Source: Merluccius polli (lineage: Eukaryota; Chordata; Actinopteri; Gadiformes; Merlucciidae). From it: 64,000 bases of DNA. Each line of letters begins with the position of its first letter. The stretch's first letter is position 1. A program made the translations under genes and the position numbers. The notes beneath the pieces were generated by a model. It was not told the origin of the DNA, searched no databases, and saw nothing but the letters and a program-made list of their open reading frames with translations. Positions 21,117 to 31,584 of the stretch are shown in pieces. Location: positions 32,010 through 96,009 of the forward strand of contig JAOPHQ010002356.1 of NCBI GenBank assembly GCA_030340625.1, in the 5' to 3' direction.

Positions 21117-24012
21117 ATTTAATTGAAGGAAATGTTGGTTCATCCAATTTGTTACTTGCTCTAAACAGTGACACAATGACTGTATTGGACTGTAGTCATC
21201 TGAGGACAGTGCTATGTATATCTGCGTGTCATCTGCATAACTGTGATAGTCTACATTAGAGTTCTGCAGAACTTGACCCAAAGGCAGCATATATAGACTG
21301 AACAGAAGGGGTCCAAGAACTGACCCCTGAGGAACTCCACATGTCATAGCCATTCATTTGGATTCATAACTTCCAATGGTCACAAAATAACTCTGCTCTT
21401 CCAAGTAGGACCTGAACCATTCTAGGACTGTTCCACTGAGTCCTGCCCAAGTTTCCAACCTGTTCAACAATATACTGTGATCCACAGTGTCAAATGCAGC
21501 ACTGAGATCCAACAGGACCAGAACTGACACCTTGCCTGAGTCAGTGTTTAACCTAATATCATTTAACACTCTAATAAGAGCTGTTTCTGTACTGTGGTGA
21601 GGTCGGAAGCCTGATTGAAATTTGTCAAAAAGGCCACTGGAATTCAAGAAATTGCTGAGTTGATTAAAAACCACTTTCTCAACGATCTTGGCTATAAAAG
21701 GACGATTTGAGATAGGTCTGTAGTTGGTTAACATGGAAGCTAGGGATGAGCGAGTACAGCATTATCTGTATCTGTCGGTATCTGTTAACCATATGAATTA
21801 TCTGTATCTGTACTCGGAGTGGGCGGGGCCTAACCCGGAAGTGGGCGGGATTTAACCCGGAAGTGGGTCGGGTTGTCTTGAAATGAGCGAGGTTTTAACC
21901 GGTATGTTATTTTAAGCATGCAGTTGATATGGGTTGATCAGAAATTGTTATTTATTGCTGATTAGAAAACTATTTACAGGACAGCATCAGCATTGAAAAA
22001 AAAAAAAAAAACAAACTCCGACGACCGGCAGGGAGAGGGAGGGAGAGAGAGAGTGTGTGTGTGTGTATGTGTGTGCGTAGCTTGATTTCCAATATTTATA
22101 CCACTACTAGCTTTATTTTTTCATGAAATACAGCAAGAAAGTGTCGGACACCGTGCGTGAAGTAAAAAAAAACTGGTTAGAGCCAGGCAGCCAGATGACG
22201 GTTAAAAAAAGAAAAAGAAAAAAAAATCTCCGACAGGCAGAGACGCAACGCGAGTCGGCACCACGTCTGAACGAACCCACGTTTACCAGAACTCTACTGG
22301 TTCATAAGTAAGTAAAGTACCAACCTAAGTAATAACAAACCTGAAGCTGAAAGAAACCCTAAACATTAACGGAAAACGACCCGCGAACCTGAGTGACTGA
22401 GGGAGAGACAGAGAGCTGTTCTGTGTGTGAGTGGTCAGAGCGGGACACAACAACACATCTAGAGTTAGAGTTGAGCCGGATACTCGGCTGGAACGAGTAT
22501 CCGGTACGGATAAAGCACTTTTGCCGAGTACGAGTATTATACGAGTAATACGAGTCAATATCTGTGCTCGGATTGAATGAAAATCCTCATTGGGTAACTG
22601 TGTCAGCGTTCTGTGATAGGCTACAGCGCCCCTCCCCTACACAATGCAGATGTGTTGTTGTGTCCCGCTCTGATCACTCACACACAGAACAGCTCTCTGT
22701 CTCTCCCTCAGTCACTCAGGTTCGCGGGTCGTTTTCCGTTAATGTTTAGGGTTTCTTCAGCTTCAGCTCCGAATATAGATACAGATAATTCATATGGTTA
22801 ACAGATACAGATACAGATAATGCTGTACTCACTCATCCCTAGTTCTTATTAATAATTTCAGAAAAGTGTCGCTGTCTAGCCTTGAGTAACTCATAGTTAA
22901 ATTTACAAAGACTTATTTTGTAGAGGTCATGCTGAATTTGAAGTTTCGTTTTTCTCCACTTACACTCTGCTTTCCTGCATTCTGTTTTTAAAGCCTTTAC
23001 CATCATAGTGTTCCTCCATGGTGTTTTCTTTCTGATCAAGGTCGTCTTAGTTTTAATAGGTGCAACAGCATCCATGACATTTGAGATTTTCCAGTTAAAT
23101 TTATCTAGGAGTTCATCAACTGACTCTGCACTCACAGTTGGTGACATAGCTATAGCCTTCATAAACTTTGCACTGGCATTCTCATTTATGTACCTTCTCT
23201 TAACAGACACAGAGGTTAACTGAACATTTGGAATGATCTGTAAGTCAAAGAACACACAGAAATGATCAGAAAGAGCCATGTCCTTAACATCAACAGAAGA
23301 AATGTTAACACCTTTAGAGATAACCAGATCCAGTGTGGCCTTGAGTGTGTGTGGGCCCTTTCACATGTTGCAAGAGGCCAAAAGTGTCAAGTAGAGCAGA
23401 GAATTCTTTGGCATTACTGTCCATGTTATTGTCTACGTGAATGTTAAAATCCCCTGTTATGAGTATCTTGGAGGTCTATAAATGATTAAAAAAAGAACTT
23501 TTGGATCACCTTTTAGTAGAAAACAGATATTCAAAAGAGCTAAAATCACCTAATGTAATTTCCTTGCACTGAAATACAGATTTAAAGATGGCAGCAACTC
23601 CCCCGCCTTTCTTACCAGTTCGACACTTGTTCATAAAACTGAAATTTGTTGGTGCTGCCTCATTGAGAATAGCACAGCAGCTACATTCAGTCAGCCATGT
23701 TTCACTAAGAAGTAAAAAATCTAGATCATAGGTCATAATGACGTCATTAACTAACAGTGATTTGTTGACTAGTGATCTGATATTGAGTAGAGCTAATCTT
23801 GTGGAGATAGCAGGAGACACTGGTATATTTCGAGGTTGACATGCTATACTTAATAAATTGGCAGATTTACCCTTTTTATTTCTCACCAGTTTAACCATTC
23901 TTCTGTTACCTGTCATCACAGGGATTGAGAAGGCTATCTGAACTCCATAGGGCCCTGAATTTTCCTGGGGGAGAACATTATTGGTATCAGTATTGCAGCC
24001 TGGACCCGGCAC
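21117..24012 (-). pseudogene. LINE ORF2: endonuclease and RT, broken
   Basis: The endonuclease part shows LLNIRSLVNK, LLLSETWL and KKGGGVAAIFK (24012-23506), then ALSDHFCVFFDL (near 23279). The linker to about 22842 reads QRHFSEIINKN. The RT resumes at 21734 with [47 protein letters not shown] and YADDTQIY. Roughly 150 residues normally present between these parts are missing. A TGA at 21354-21356 precedes CGVPQG, and a frame change lies near 23500. Non-functional. Confidence 0.75.
21741..22841. mobile_element. Palindromic hAT-like non-autonomous element
   Basis: Ends TAGGGATGAGCGAGTACAGC and its near-perfect reverse complement. The inverted arms contain repeated TATCTGTATCTG words and are about 80 bp. 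A second inner inverted repeat (about 22335-22460 against 22640-22760, with CAGAGAGCTGTTCTGTGTG) makes much of the element foldable. The flanking octamers (ATGGAAGC and GTTCTTAT) differ, so no target duplication survives. It carries no transposase. Confidence 0.75.
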
Positions 24013-24015
24013 ATA

Positions 24016-25497
24016 TCAGTCCGACTCACAGATTATCTGAGTCAGAGGAGGTGGGGGGGCTCTGTGACGTTTGGGTGATGGTGTTTTCCAGCATGGTGGA
24101 ATGGGAGGGGTTGGACGAGGAGGGGGATTTAGGGGAGAAAAAATGGGATTTGGGCGTGGTGTGAGTTGGATTCCAACATTGACAAGGTCATTCATCCTGT
24201 CGGTGAAATCCAGAAAATGGGGGAATGGGGAATCCAGACTGCGTGGAGAGAATGAAAGGCTGGATGGGGTCCTGGTGGGTAAAAGTTGGGAGTCTCCTGG
24301 TGGGGCTGGGGGAGACTCCACTTGTTGGGCTGTTGGGGCTGGGGGAGACTCCTCCTGTTGGGTTGTTGGGGCTGGGGGAGACTCCTCATGTTGGGCTGTT
24401 GGGGCTGGGGGAAACTCCTCGTGTTGGGGTAAGGATGATGACGTTAAAGCCTCTCTCTCGGTGTGCTGTCCTTCATGGTCAATCCTTATCTCAGGCGGTA
24501 GCAATTTTTCTGGATTTTGTTTTGGATTGTCTCGCCTCTTGTCCTTGGCAGGGGCTGCTGGTGACTGACGCAAAAAATCAAAAATGTTGTAGCTTAACAG
24601 CTGTGCTCCTGACTTGTTAAGGCAAAATCCATCTGCCTCAAAGAGGTGTCTGCGTTCCCAAAAAATGTTGAAATTGTCAATAAAGTTCACTGATTGAGCA
24701 GCACACGTATCTTTGAGCCATCTGTTTAGCATCAACAGCCTGCTGAATCTCTCGTCTCCTTGCCGAACTGTCGGTAGAGGTCCACTGATAAACACCTCAG
24801 TATTCAGACATCGAACTTTGTTCAGCAGATCATTAAAATCCCGTTTCAATACCTCTGATTGTTGCTTGACAACATCAAGTGCTCCTGTGTGAATGACGAG
24901 AGATTTCACTGTCGGATGCTCAGCAGTGATTTCCAGAATTTTCTCTGAGATATCAGACACCATATCATTGGTAAAACAAAGTACTTTGGTGTTTTTGCTG
25001 AAAAAGTGTTTTGTCTTATTCACAGCTCCGTCACCCACTATCAGCGTTTGAGGCCCAGTGGTTAGCTCTTTCTGCAGCCTTTTAGTATATGATTTAGCCT
25101 CATACCTTTCTCCGGTGCTGGAAGATGACCTTTCTTTTGGGGAGTCAGTGTCTTGTAAAAGTGGAGCAAATCTGTTCTCTAGTAGAATCCCTGTGTCTTT
25201 GGTCGGTTTGCTCTTACTTTTTGTTTTAGCCACATTCCACGGCTGTTTTCTCCTTGGTACTGGGGTTGAAGAGACCCTCCTGTGTGACGGGAGTGCAGGC
25301 CACTCAGTATCATCACGAGTCTCTAGGTGCTGGGTTCTGCCTGTTAACCGTCTTCCCATATCTGAGGGAAGCGATTTATCTTTACATGAATTATGCTTTG
25401 GCTTGGCACAAAGCATTTGTCTGTTAGCCTGCTCCTTTTCACTGATTTGGGTCATCGGTAGAGTGGTTTCATTCCCATATTGACCATTTACCTCCAC
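24016..25497 (-). CDS. LINE ORF1, SGNH/GDSL esterase-like protein
   Basis: An uninterrupted 493-codon frame within the LINE. Residues about 1-130 are polar and basic (RRKQPWNVAKTKSKSKPTK). An SGNH-hydrolase-like core at about 150-330 has TLIVGDGAV (block I), VIHTGALDVV, ISGPLPTVR and ADGFCLNKSGAQLL (the usual D..H block, with H replaced by N here). A Pro-rich tail carries about four 11-residue repeats of the type EESPPAPTAQQ. Family role: RNA or membrane association during retrotransposition. The catalytic Ser and His positions look lost (GDGA, CLN), so activity is doubtful. Confidence 0.7.
   Translation of the reverse strand: MEVNGQYGNETTLPMTQISEKEQANRQMLCAKPKHNSCKDKSLPSDMGRRLTGRTQHLETRDDTEWPALPSHRRVSSTPVPRRKQPWNVAKTKSKSKPTKDTGILLENRFAPLLQDTDSPKERSSSSTGERYEAKSYTKRLQKELTTGPQTLIVGDGAVNKTKHFFSKNTKVLCFTNDMVSDISEKILEITAEHPTVKSLVIHTGALDVVKQQSEVLKRDFNDLLNKVRCLNTEVFISGPLPTVRQGDERFSRLLMLNRWLKDTCAAQSVNFIDNFNIFWERRHLFEADGFCLNKSGAQLLSYNIFDFLRQSPAAPAKDKRRDNPKQNPEKLLPPEIRIDHEGQHTEREALTSSSLPQHEEFPPAPTAQHEESPPAPTTQQEESPPAPTAQQVESPPAPPGDSQLLPTRTPSSLSFSPRSLDSPFPHFLDFTDRMNDLVNVGIQLTPRPNPIFSPLNPPPRPTPPIPPCWKTPSPKRHRAPPPPLTQIICESD
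24290..24430 (-). repeat. 33-bp repeats encoding Pro-rich units in LINE ORF1
   Basis: About four tandem 33-bp units (GGGGCTGGGGGAGACTCCTC on +) encode EESPPAPTAQQ-type repeats at the end of ORF1, keeping frame. Confidence 0.8.
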
Positions 25498-25699
25498 GTT
25501 GACTTCGAGTCACAGAATTTTCGTCTCCAGTACTGCTATCTTCTGGAGAAGTTTGTAGTAGTCATCCGTGGAAAAGGGAGGCATCTTGTTACTAATTAGC
25601 TTAGCTTAGCTGAGCTCCACAAACCCAGTCAGTATAGTGCAGGCTTATGCTGCTGATAGGCCACACTCACTAAGTAAAAAGGGTTTAAATAATAGTGGT

Positions 25700-26619
25700 A
25701 GCCTTCGGACCCTTCAGCTTTCATGTGTGTACATATGCTCATGTGTGTGACGTATTTGGCAACCAAGATGAAGCCTACTTGTACTGATGTACTGATGTTC
25801 TATCTGTTGAATCCGGCTCCGGGACACGATTCAATTTTCGTGACTATGAGTAGAGAAAGCGTGATACCGGGTTGTGGAGCAGCAGCAGGTAACACCAGTT
25901 CTCCCTCCTAATTAGTACGACGCTTGCTAAGTTACAACCTACAGATCCACAGGTGAAGAGAGTGACACTGATTTTCATGTTCAGCCTGTTATCCAATGGG
26001 TGGAGGTTTTCCCGCCCACTCATTGGCATTTGAATATTGTCCACTTTAAAGGGTGTGGCGTTGTCTTATGCCACCGGGTTCGTCTGCAAGGAGGACTCGC
26101 TAAGCCAGGTTGTTCTCACGTTGTTTATTGCTCATGAATACACCACACAATATATATCGATACACACATGCACACACAGTTGCGTACAATGTCGCCGCGG
26201 GCCCAGCTCCGGCTCTGCGGGAAACCCGTGTGTACCGGTCCGGTCCTCCCGGGTCCAGCATGCTACTGTGTTAAAAAGGGAGAGAGTGATTAGCTAATGA
26301 ACCACAGGTGCGCCAATCACTCTCACCTGGCGCGGCTCTCCCGAGCCCCCTCCAGCTCCCCCTTGCGGCTGATGCGCCACGCCCCCCCCACAAAGGGCCT
26401 ATAGACGATATCCTGAACATTAATATAGCAGCAAACAACTATTGGCTATGTAGAGATATAGTGGAGTAATGGCGTCCAGACCAGAGAATGAAGGCACACT
26501 TCCTTTGTGTGTGTTGTATGATAACAATTCAAAACACATCTGTATAAAACTGCCTATTCCATCTGATGCCAATTGCTCTGTCCTATCTAATTATTTTTAA
26601 TTTATTCTGTATTTTATTG
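25700..26619. other. Unassigned intergenic segment
   Basis: 25985-26045 contains GCATTTGAATATTGTCCACT, a phrase shared with 27560 and 27720, so a piece of that AT-rich repeat family is present. 26190-26400 is CpG- and C-rich and resembles the end of an LTR, but I cannot delimit it. No gene seen. Confidence 0.4.
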
Positions 26620-26694
26620 TTGTTTCTTTTTCTTTTGTGTATATCTCTGTACAGTGTCCTTGAGTGCCAAGAAAGGCGCCTTTAAAAATAAAAT

Positions 26695-26724
<30 letters not shown>
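26620..26724 (+). repeat. LINE/SINE 3' tail ending in (TTA)n
   Basis: TGTCCTTGAGTGCCAAGAAA followed by GGCGCCTTTAAAAATAAAATGTA and about nine TTA units. This is the standard 3' tail of fish L2/SINE elements; the body of the element is not recognised. Confidence 0.65.
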
Positions 26725-26726
<2 letters not shown>

Positions 26727-26751
26727 ACGCATGTGCCGTGCATGACACCGG

Positions 26752-27391
26752 ATTTACACCGGGGACGTCTGCGTCGCGTTACGTCTGCGTCGCGTTATGG
26801 CTGCGTCCTCTGCCCTGCGTCAATTTACACCGGACGCGTTACGGCAGCGTAGCGTTGCCTTGCGAGCCAGCCGTATTCACGCGAGATCACGAGATCACGA
26901 GATCACGTGTGTATAAAGGAAAGGACAACAACAAACAGCTAACTTTGCTTCTCCGACGTTGAAAAAAGGATGATTTATTTCGTAAATTATTTTATGTTGC
27001 TCCACTTCGACAATCAGTCTCTTGTCGTCCATGTTGCCGACCCTCTGAGAACCTTTGATTGATTGACTGCTGACCCTGGTACCACCGGTCATGAAGTAAT
27101 GTTGATGTGAAGTTGTGATAGGCTACATGAGCTGAGTATTGTGTTTTATTTAGAAAATTGACCGGATGCTCCATGGCTTTTACTATTTCACTTCCTGCCC
27201 GGTCGGTCTGCTCTATTTTAAATTGACGCGTTTCAGCAGCGTCTCGTGTCAAAAATAGAACGCTGCGTAAAGATAGCGCTCCTGGGACGCAGCTGAGACG
27301 TTACGCAGCGCGCCCAGTGTAAATGCTCTCATTGACTAGAGTGGCAGCGATCAGCAGCGGCGAACGCGACGCAGACGTCCCCGGTGTAAAT
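26752..27391. mobile_element. CpG-rich MITE with 29-bp perfect TIRs
   Basis: 26752-26780 and 27363-27391 are perfect inverted repeats beginning ATTTACACCGGGGACGTCTG. Inside the left end ACGTCTGCGTCGCGTT occurs twice in tandem. The interior has no transposase. The TTTACACCGG terminus is of a type I associate with Harbinger/ISL2EU non-autonomous elements in fish; no clear target duplication is seen. Confidence 0.75.
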
Positions 27392-27539
27392 GAGCCTTGA
27401 GATGAGTTAAGAAGGTAAAGAACACTCCCAATTGTTGTGGTTTGAGATGCTGGTGCTCTAGTGTGACATCTTGTGGCTAAAAATATCATCTATAACCCCA
27501 TTAACGTGGGGCATAGTTTGAAAATGCAAACGCAACTTG

Positions 27540-28044
27540 AGTTTAATGATTTTTCATTTTGCATTTGAATATTCTCCACTTTACGCGGGCATGTTTGCAA
27601 ATTCAAATGCAAATTGTATGATTGCATTTTCATTTTAGTTAAGACTCAATTAATGCCATTCATATTGTGAAAAATAAAAAGCATTTGTGCTATTGCATTT
27701 TCATTTTTGACTATTAATTTGCATTTGAATATCGTCCACTTCGTAGCGGGGTATTTTTGGAAAATGCAAATGCAAATTGGATGATTGCATTTTAATTGTA
27801 TTCAAATAATGCATTCATATTATGAAAAATTGTATTTTCATTTTCAACATTGCATTTTCATTTGATTATTGTCCTAAAAATGCTTCCATAAAATAAAAAA
27901 TGGAAAAGATGAAATTTAAAATCTCAAATGCAAAATGGAAAAGCTACAATTTAAAATGCCAAATGATAAAGTGCAAATTAAAAAAATAATAATTTCGTTT
28001 TTTCTATTCAAGCTTTTAAGTATTTCCAGTATAAGTATTTCCAT
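27540..28044. repeat. AT-rich repeat with two tandem ~165-bp units
   Basis: Both units (from about 27556 and 27718) carry GCATTTGAATAT then TCCACTT, CGGG/CGGGG, AATGCAAATGCAAATTG and GATGATTGCATTTT-type words in the same order. Together with 28045-28280 this forms a larger AT-rich element into which the Gypsy element at 28300 inserted. Confidence 0.6.
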
Positions 28045-28280
28045 TTAAGCTTTTCCATTTCCCATTTTGAGTTTCATATTTGATGTTTCCCTTTTCCATT
28101 GCCATTTTCAATTTCATCTGTACAATTTAAACTTTCAGTTTGAGCATTTAAGCTTTTGCAATTTCCTTTTTCCTTTTAAGATGAATTATGGCCTGATTAT
28201 TCCTAGTAGTGTAGTAAAATAATAATCATTTTAATTGGTTCTCTTTTAATTATCTTTTTGGACTTTTAATTTTAATTATG
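28045..28280 (-). repeat. Dispersed AT-rich repeat, copy 2
   Basis: Reverse-complement partner of 13898-14125 (AATTATGGCCTGATTATTCC core). Confidence 0.7.
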
Positions 28281-28299
28281 ACTAACAATATCCTCCATA

Positions 28300-29237
28300 T
28301 GTGACCGTGGCAAGAATTTGTTGATGTCGACAACGCCACCTAGGGGAGGGGATACCCTAGGACATGAACTGTGCTAACTAATATGTGCTACAGCTCCCCG
28401 AGACACTACACAACTTAGGCAATACAGGTTCGTACAGTCTAGGCCAGAGACTTGAGTTCAAGTAAATATAATTTATTACAATTAACGGGTACTACATACT
28501 AGTGTTGCACCGATACCGATACTAGTATCGGGAGGGGCCCCGATACCGCGCTAAAATGCTGGCATCGGTATCGGCGAGTACGAACAAACAATGCGCCGAT
28601 GCCATTTACATATACTAATATGAAACTTGGAACGCAGCGCTTTGCGTCTTTCTCTCCCTTCACTCACTGCTGCGTGTGATCACACGTGTTCAGTGCATGC
28701 CGTGCCAAGCAGCTATCCTATTGGCCCACTCCGGCCGCCCGGCCGCGCATGTTGACCGACCGACAAGCGACGACGACAAAGTACCAAAAAAAAGAAAGAA
28801 AAAAAAGCACCGGAGACGCGGAGGGCGCGCGGTTCAGCCGCGCGGCGCACAGAAAAGTTGCTCCGCCTGCGGACGCGCCGGTGCGGGGAAACTCAGTGAG
28901 CGGGTCCGCCTGCCGGTGCGACGCACCCGATCACCACCCATGCCCCCCCCGCTCCCCGGGGTGCCATGCGGACACAAACAAGGAGAAGAGGGGAAAAAGC
29001 AGGAGAGAGAGGGAGACGCGTCTTGCTCACAGGCGGGAGATCGCTCAAATGGACAGACAGTGACCGCATCACAGACGACGAGTTAAGCTGTAATCGGCTT
29101 CTCCCCGATTCCCCCCCGCTACATACTAGTAATTATCTCTAGTTATACTATATTATCCCATGATAATTAAGCCATGATAGCAATGATTTTACATCCAAGT
29201 GAGTATGCAGTTCTTTAGTATTAGAAGAAAAAAAGCT

Positions 29238-29284
<47 letters not shown>

Positions 29285-29862
29285 TTTTCCGGCGTGGTAT
29301 CGGTATGGTATCGGTATCGGCCGATACTGCACAGCCGGGTATCGGTATCGGTATCGGGGGCCAAAAAATGGTATCGGTGCAACACTACTACATACATGTA
29401 TGGTCACCACCTGGGACACACAAGACAGTACACAGCACACAAGAGAGTACACAAACGGCAGACTGGACGGATAACCCCCACAGTTTTGGAAAGAAGCGAC
29501 AAATTAAACAAACAAACAAATAGAGCAGCATGCAGGGATGATGGGCAGCACACCACGGCGTAGCCGACTATAAAACAAAGAAAACAATAAATCGTGCATG
29601 CAAGTCAAACAGAGCCAGCAGCAGCGCAACACTGTATAACCACATTAGTACAAACAATAAACATCATGCAGTACTATATAATACACCACTGCGTAGCCAC
29701 AGAGTAATGGGCGCCCCGGAAGCAAAACAACGGGCCAGACCTATCCCTCCTGATGATGTCCCCCCGACCTTATATTAAAATAAAGTCCGCCCCCCTAATC
29801 AGGATGGCTATGGCTCGGCCAATCATACCCCAAGAACGGCCAGAGGTGTTCAACCTGCCACA
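28300..29862 (-). repeat. Gypsy 3' LTR (about 667 bp plus a hAT insertion)
   Basis: On - it starts TGTGGCAGG and ends CCACGGTCACA. The portion 29690-29862 matches 44018-44190 closely. The hAT at 28500-29387 plus its 8-bp duplication accounts for the excess length. Confidence 0.85.
28500..29387. mobile_element. hAT MITE (TATCGG family), copy 1
   Basis: Ends TAGTGTTGCACCGATACC and its reverse complement, flanked by the exact 8-bp duplication CTACATAC (28492-28499, 29388-29395). Subterminal GGTATC/GATACC words are repeated. The interior has a CpG-rich 400-bp core and a (TA)n run, with no recognisable transposase. A close copy is at 61652-62563. Confidence 0.93.
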
Positions 29863-29880
29863 TTCTACCCCCCCCCTTGT
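29863..29880 (-). promoter_or_regulatory. Polypurine tract
   Basis: On - an AAGGGGG run ending GTAGAA directly abuts the TGTGGCAGG start of the 3' LTR, the correct place and strand for plus-strand priming of reverse transcription. Confidence 0.8.
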
Positions 29881-30294
29881 TGAGTCATCACCCGACGACT
29901 ACCTGTGAGACAGAATTTCAGCCAACTTGAACACCACTGTCTCACGGGCTGGCTAGCGCTACCCCTGCATAATCAAGTTACCTAACCTTCAGGACCTTTC
30001 GCAGCTGGCCTTGGGAGGTGGTGAACGTTGGAGTGCTGACCGGCCCTAGAACGCTCTGTCTGCCGCCGGACCGGCAGGGGAACACTCAACGCTTCACCAG
30101 GGAAGTCAAGCGCTGCCCGAGGTGGGCTACCATACTGAACTGAGCTATGTTCCGAAACTGGCATGTTCTGTAATGGTGTCGGCTTGAGAGGCCCTGCGGG
30201 AGCTGAGGAACTGAGGAAGCAGGACAAGACTGGACTGGGGCTGGGCAAGAGACCATGAGCCATAAGTCCTCCTCTTCCGGAGGATCATCAGCCG

Positions 30295-31584
30295 CTATGG
30301 CCGAGGGTTGGGTTGGGTTGGGAGCTGAGGTGGTTGCACAGTGGAACTTGGGGTGACTTGGCCCTTTAACATATCACGGTGGACATTCCTTGTCTTGTGC
30401 AAGTTGTCCACTGGGGCGATGGTGTGCACAGACCCCTGTCCCATAGGTGCTGTAAGCACCTGATAAACCACTGGACTCCAAAGATCCTGGATCGTGTGTC
30501 GCCCTCTAGCACTGTGGTTCCGAAGGTATACCAACTGGCCCACCTGTAGAGGTGCCTCATGAACCCTTTGGTCATGTAGCTCTTTCCGGCGACCAGCAGC
30601 TGCTACTAAGCGCTGTTGTGCCCCCTCAAAAGCCAACCTGAGCCGTGTTTGGTGCTCCACAACCCAGTCCTGTACAGTCCCCGGTACTGGTTCCTGGACA
30701 CGTCCCAAGAGGGAGTCTATTGGTAGCGTGGGTTCTCGACCGAAGATTAAGAAAAATGGGGATTCTCCCGTGGCTTGGTGGGGAGTGGTGTTGTAATAGT
30801 AAACAACCTGCGGGAGGCAGCAAGTCCAGTCTCATTTTCGTGTTACTGGCAAAGTACGCAAGAGATTGTGCAGAGTCCTATTAAAACGCTCGCACTGCCC
30901 GTTACCAGCTGGATGATATGGCGTAGTGCGAGACTTCACCACGCCATATAGGGAGCAGAGCTGCTGGATCAGGTTGCTTTCAAAGCACCTACCCTGATCC
31001 GAGTGAATACGGCCAGGGACACCAAACCTGTAAAACCACTCATTTAAAAGCACCCGGGCAACTGTGGCCGCTCGCTGGTCCCGTGTAGGGATAGCCTGTG
31101 TGTATTTGCTAAATACATCCGTTATAACCAGCACATTTTCAACCCCATTCTGTGCTGGCTCCAACTGGGTGAAATCAATAGCCACAATCTCATTGGGCCT
31201 AGATGCCAGCAAATGGCCCATGAAGCTATGGGGGACCGGTGCAGGGTCTTTGGCGATTTGACAACGGTCGCATTCTCGACACCACTGTTTGACATCTGCA
31301 TACAGGCCAGGCCAAAAACAGCAGCGGCGTACGAGCTCAGTGGTGCGCTCCGCCCCCTGGTGGCCATGGTCCTGATGCAGCAGTTTCAGGACTTCTTGTC
31401 TGAGGGCTGCAGGCAGGAGGAGCTGTAACGTTTCCTCACCCCCATCAGGACGGAAAACCCGACAATGTAATACCCCTTCCTTTTCCACCAATCGATCCCA
31501 GTGGCGCAGGAACCCCAGAGCTGGTTTAGAGACACAATGCCGCTCCTCGGTGGCAGGTGGCGCCTGTCTTATCCAGAAGGCCAA
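30295..31584 (-). pseudogene. Gypsy integrase region
   Basis: Same frame as the RT part but separated from it by TAA at 31585-31587. An HHCC zinc-binding domain (HQDHGHQG then CRECDRC) precedes the catalytic core with AIDFTQLEP, HSDQGRCFES and GNGQCERFNRTL, the D,D,E triad. A TGA near 30832 interrupts the end of the core. The C-terminal part (30708-30295) has YLRNHSARGRH and LWSPVVYQV, like a GPY/F module. No chromodomain is obvious. Two stops make it inactive. Confidence 0.85.

Larger units (their letters stand above)
21117..25700 (-). mobile_element. CR1/L2-type LINE with esterase ORF1, disrupted
   Basis: On -: ORF1 with an SGNH-esterase-like domain (25497-24016), then ORF2 endonuclease (24012-23506 and on to 22842), a gap occupied by an inserted element (21741-22841), and reverse transcriptase (21740-21117). 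The RT is cut exactly at the Harbinger duplication (LQLNQ), so the 3' end is lost. The 5' limit is uncertain, about 25600-25790. ORF1 with an esterase domain is typical of CR1/L2-group LINEs. Confidence 0.78.

Noticed and set aside
24016..25497. Host GDSL lipase gene
   Set aside because: Directly upstream of a LINE endonuclease-RT on the same strand; this is the known ORF1 domain of CR1/L2 LINEs.
30832..31584. Host integrase-like gene (GIN1-type)
   Set aside because: It is in phase with the RT of the same Gypsy element, with LTR and polypurine tract nearby.
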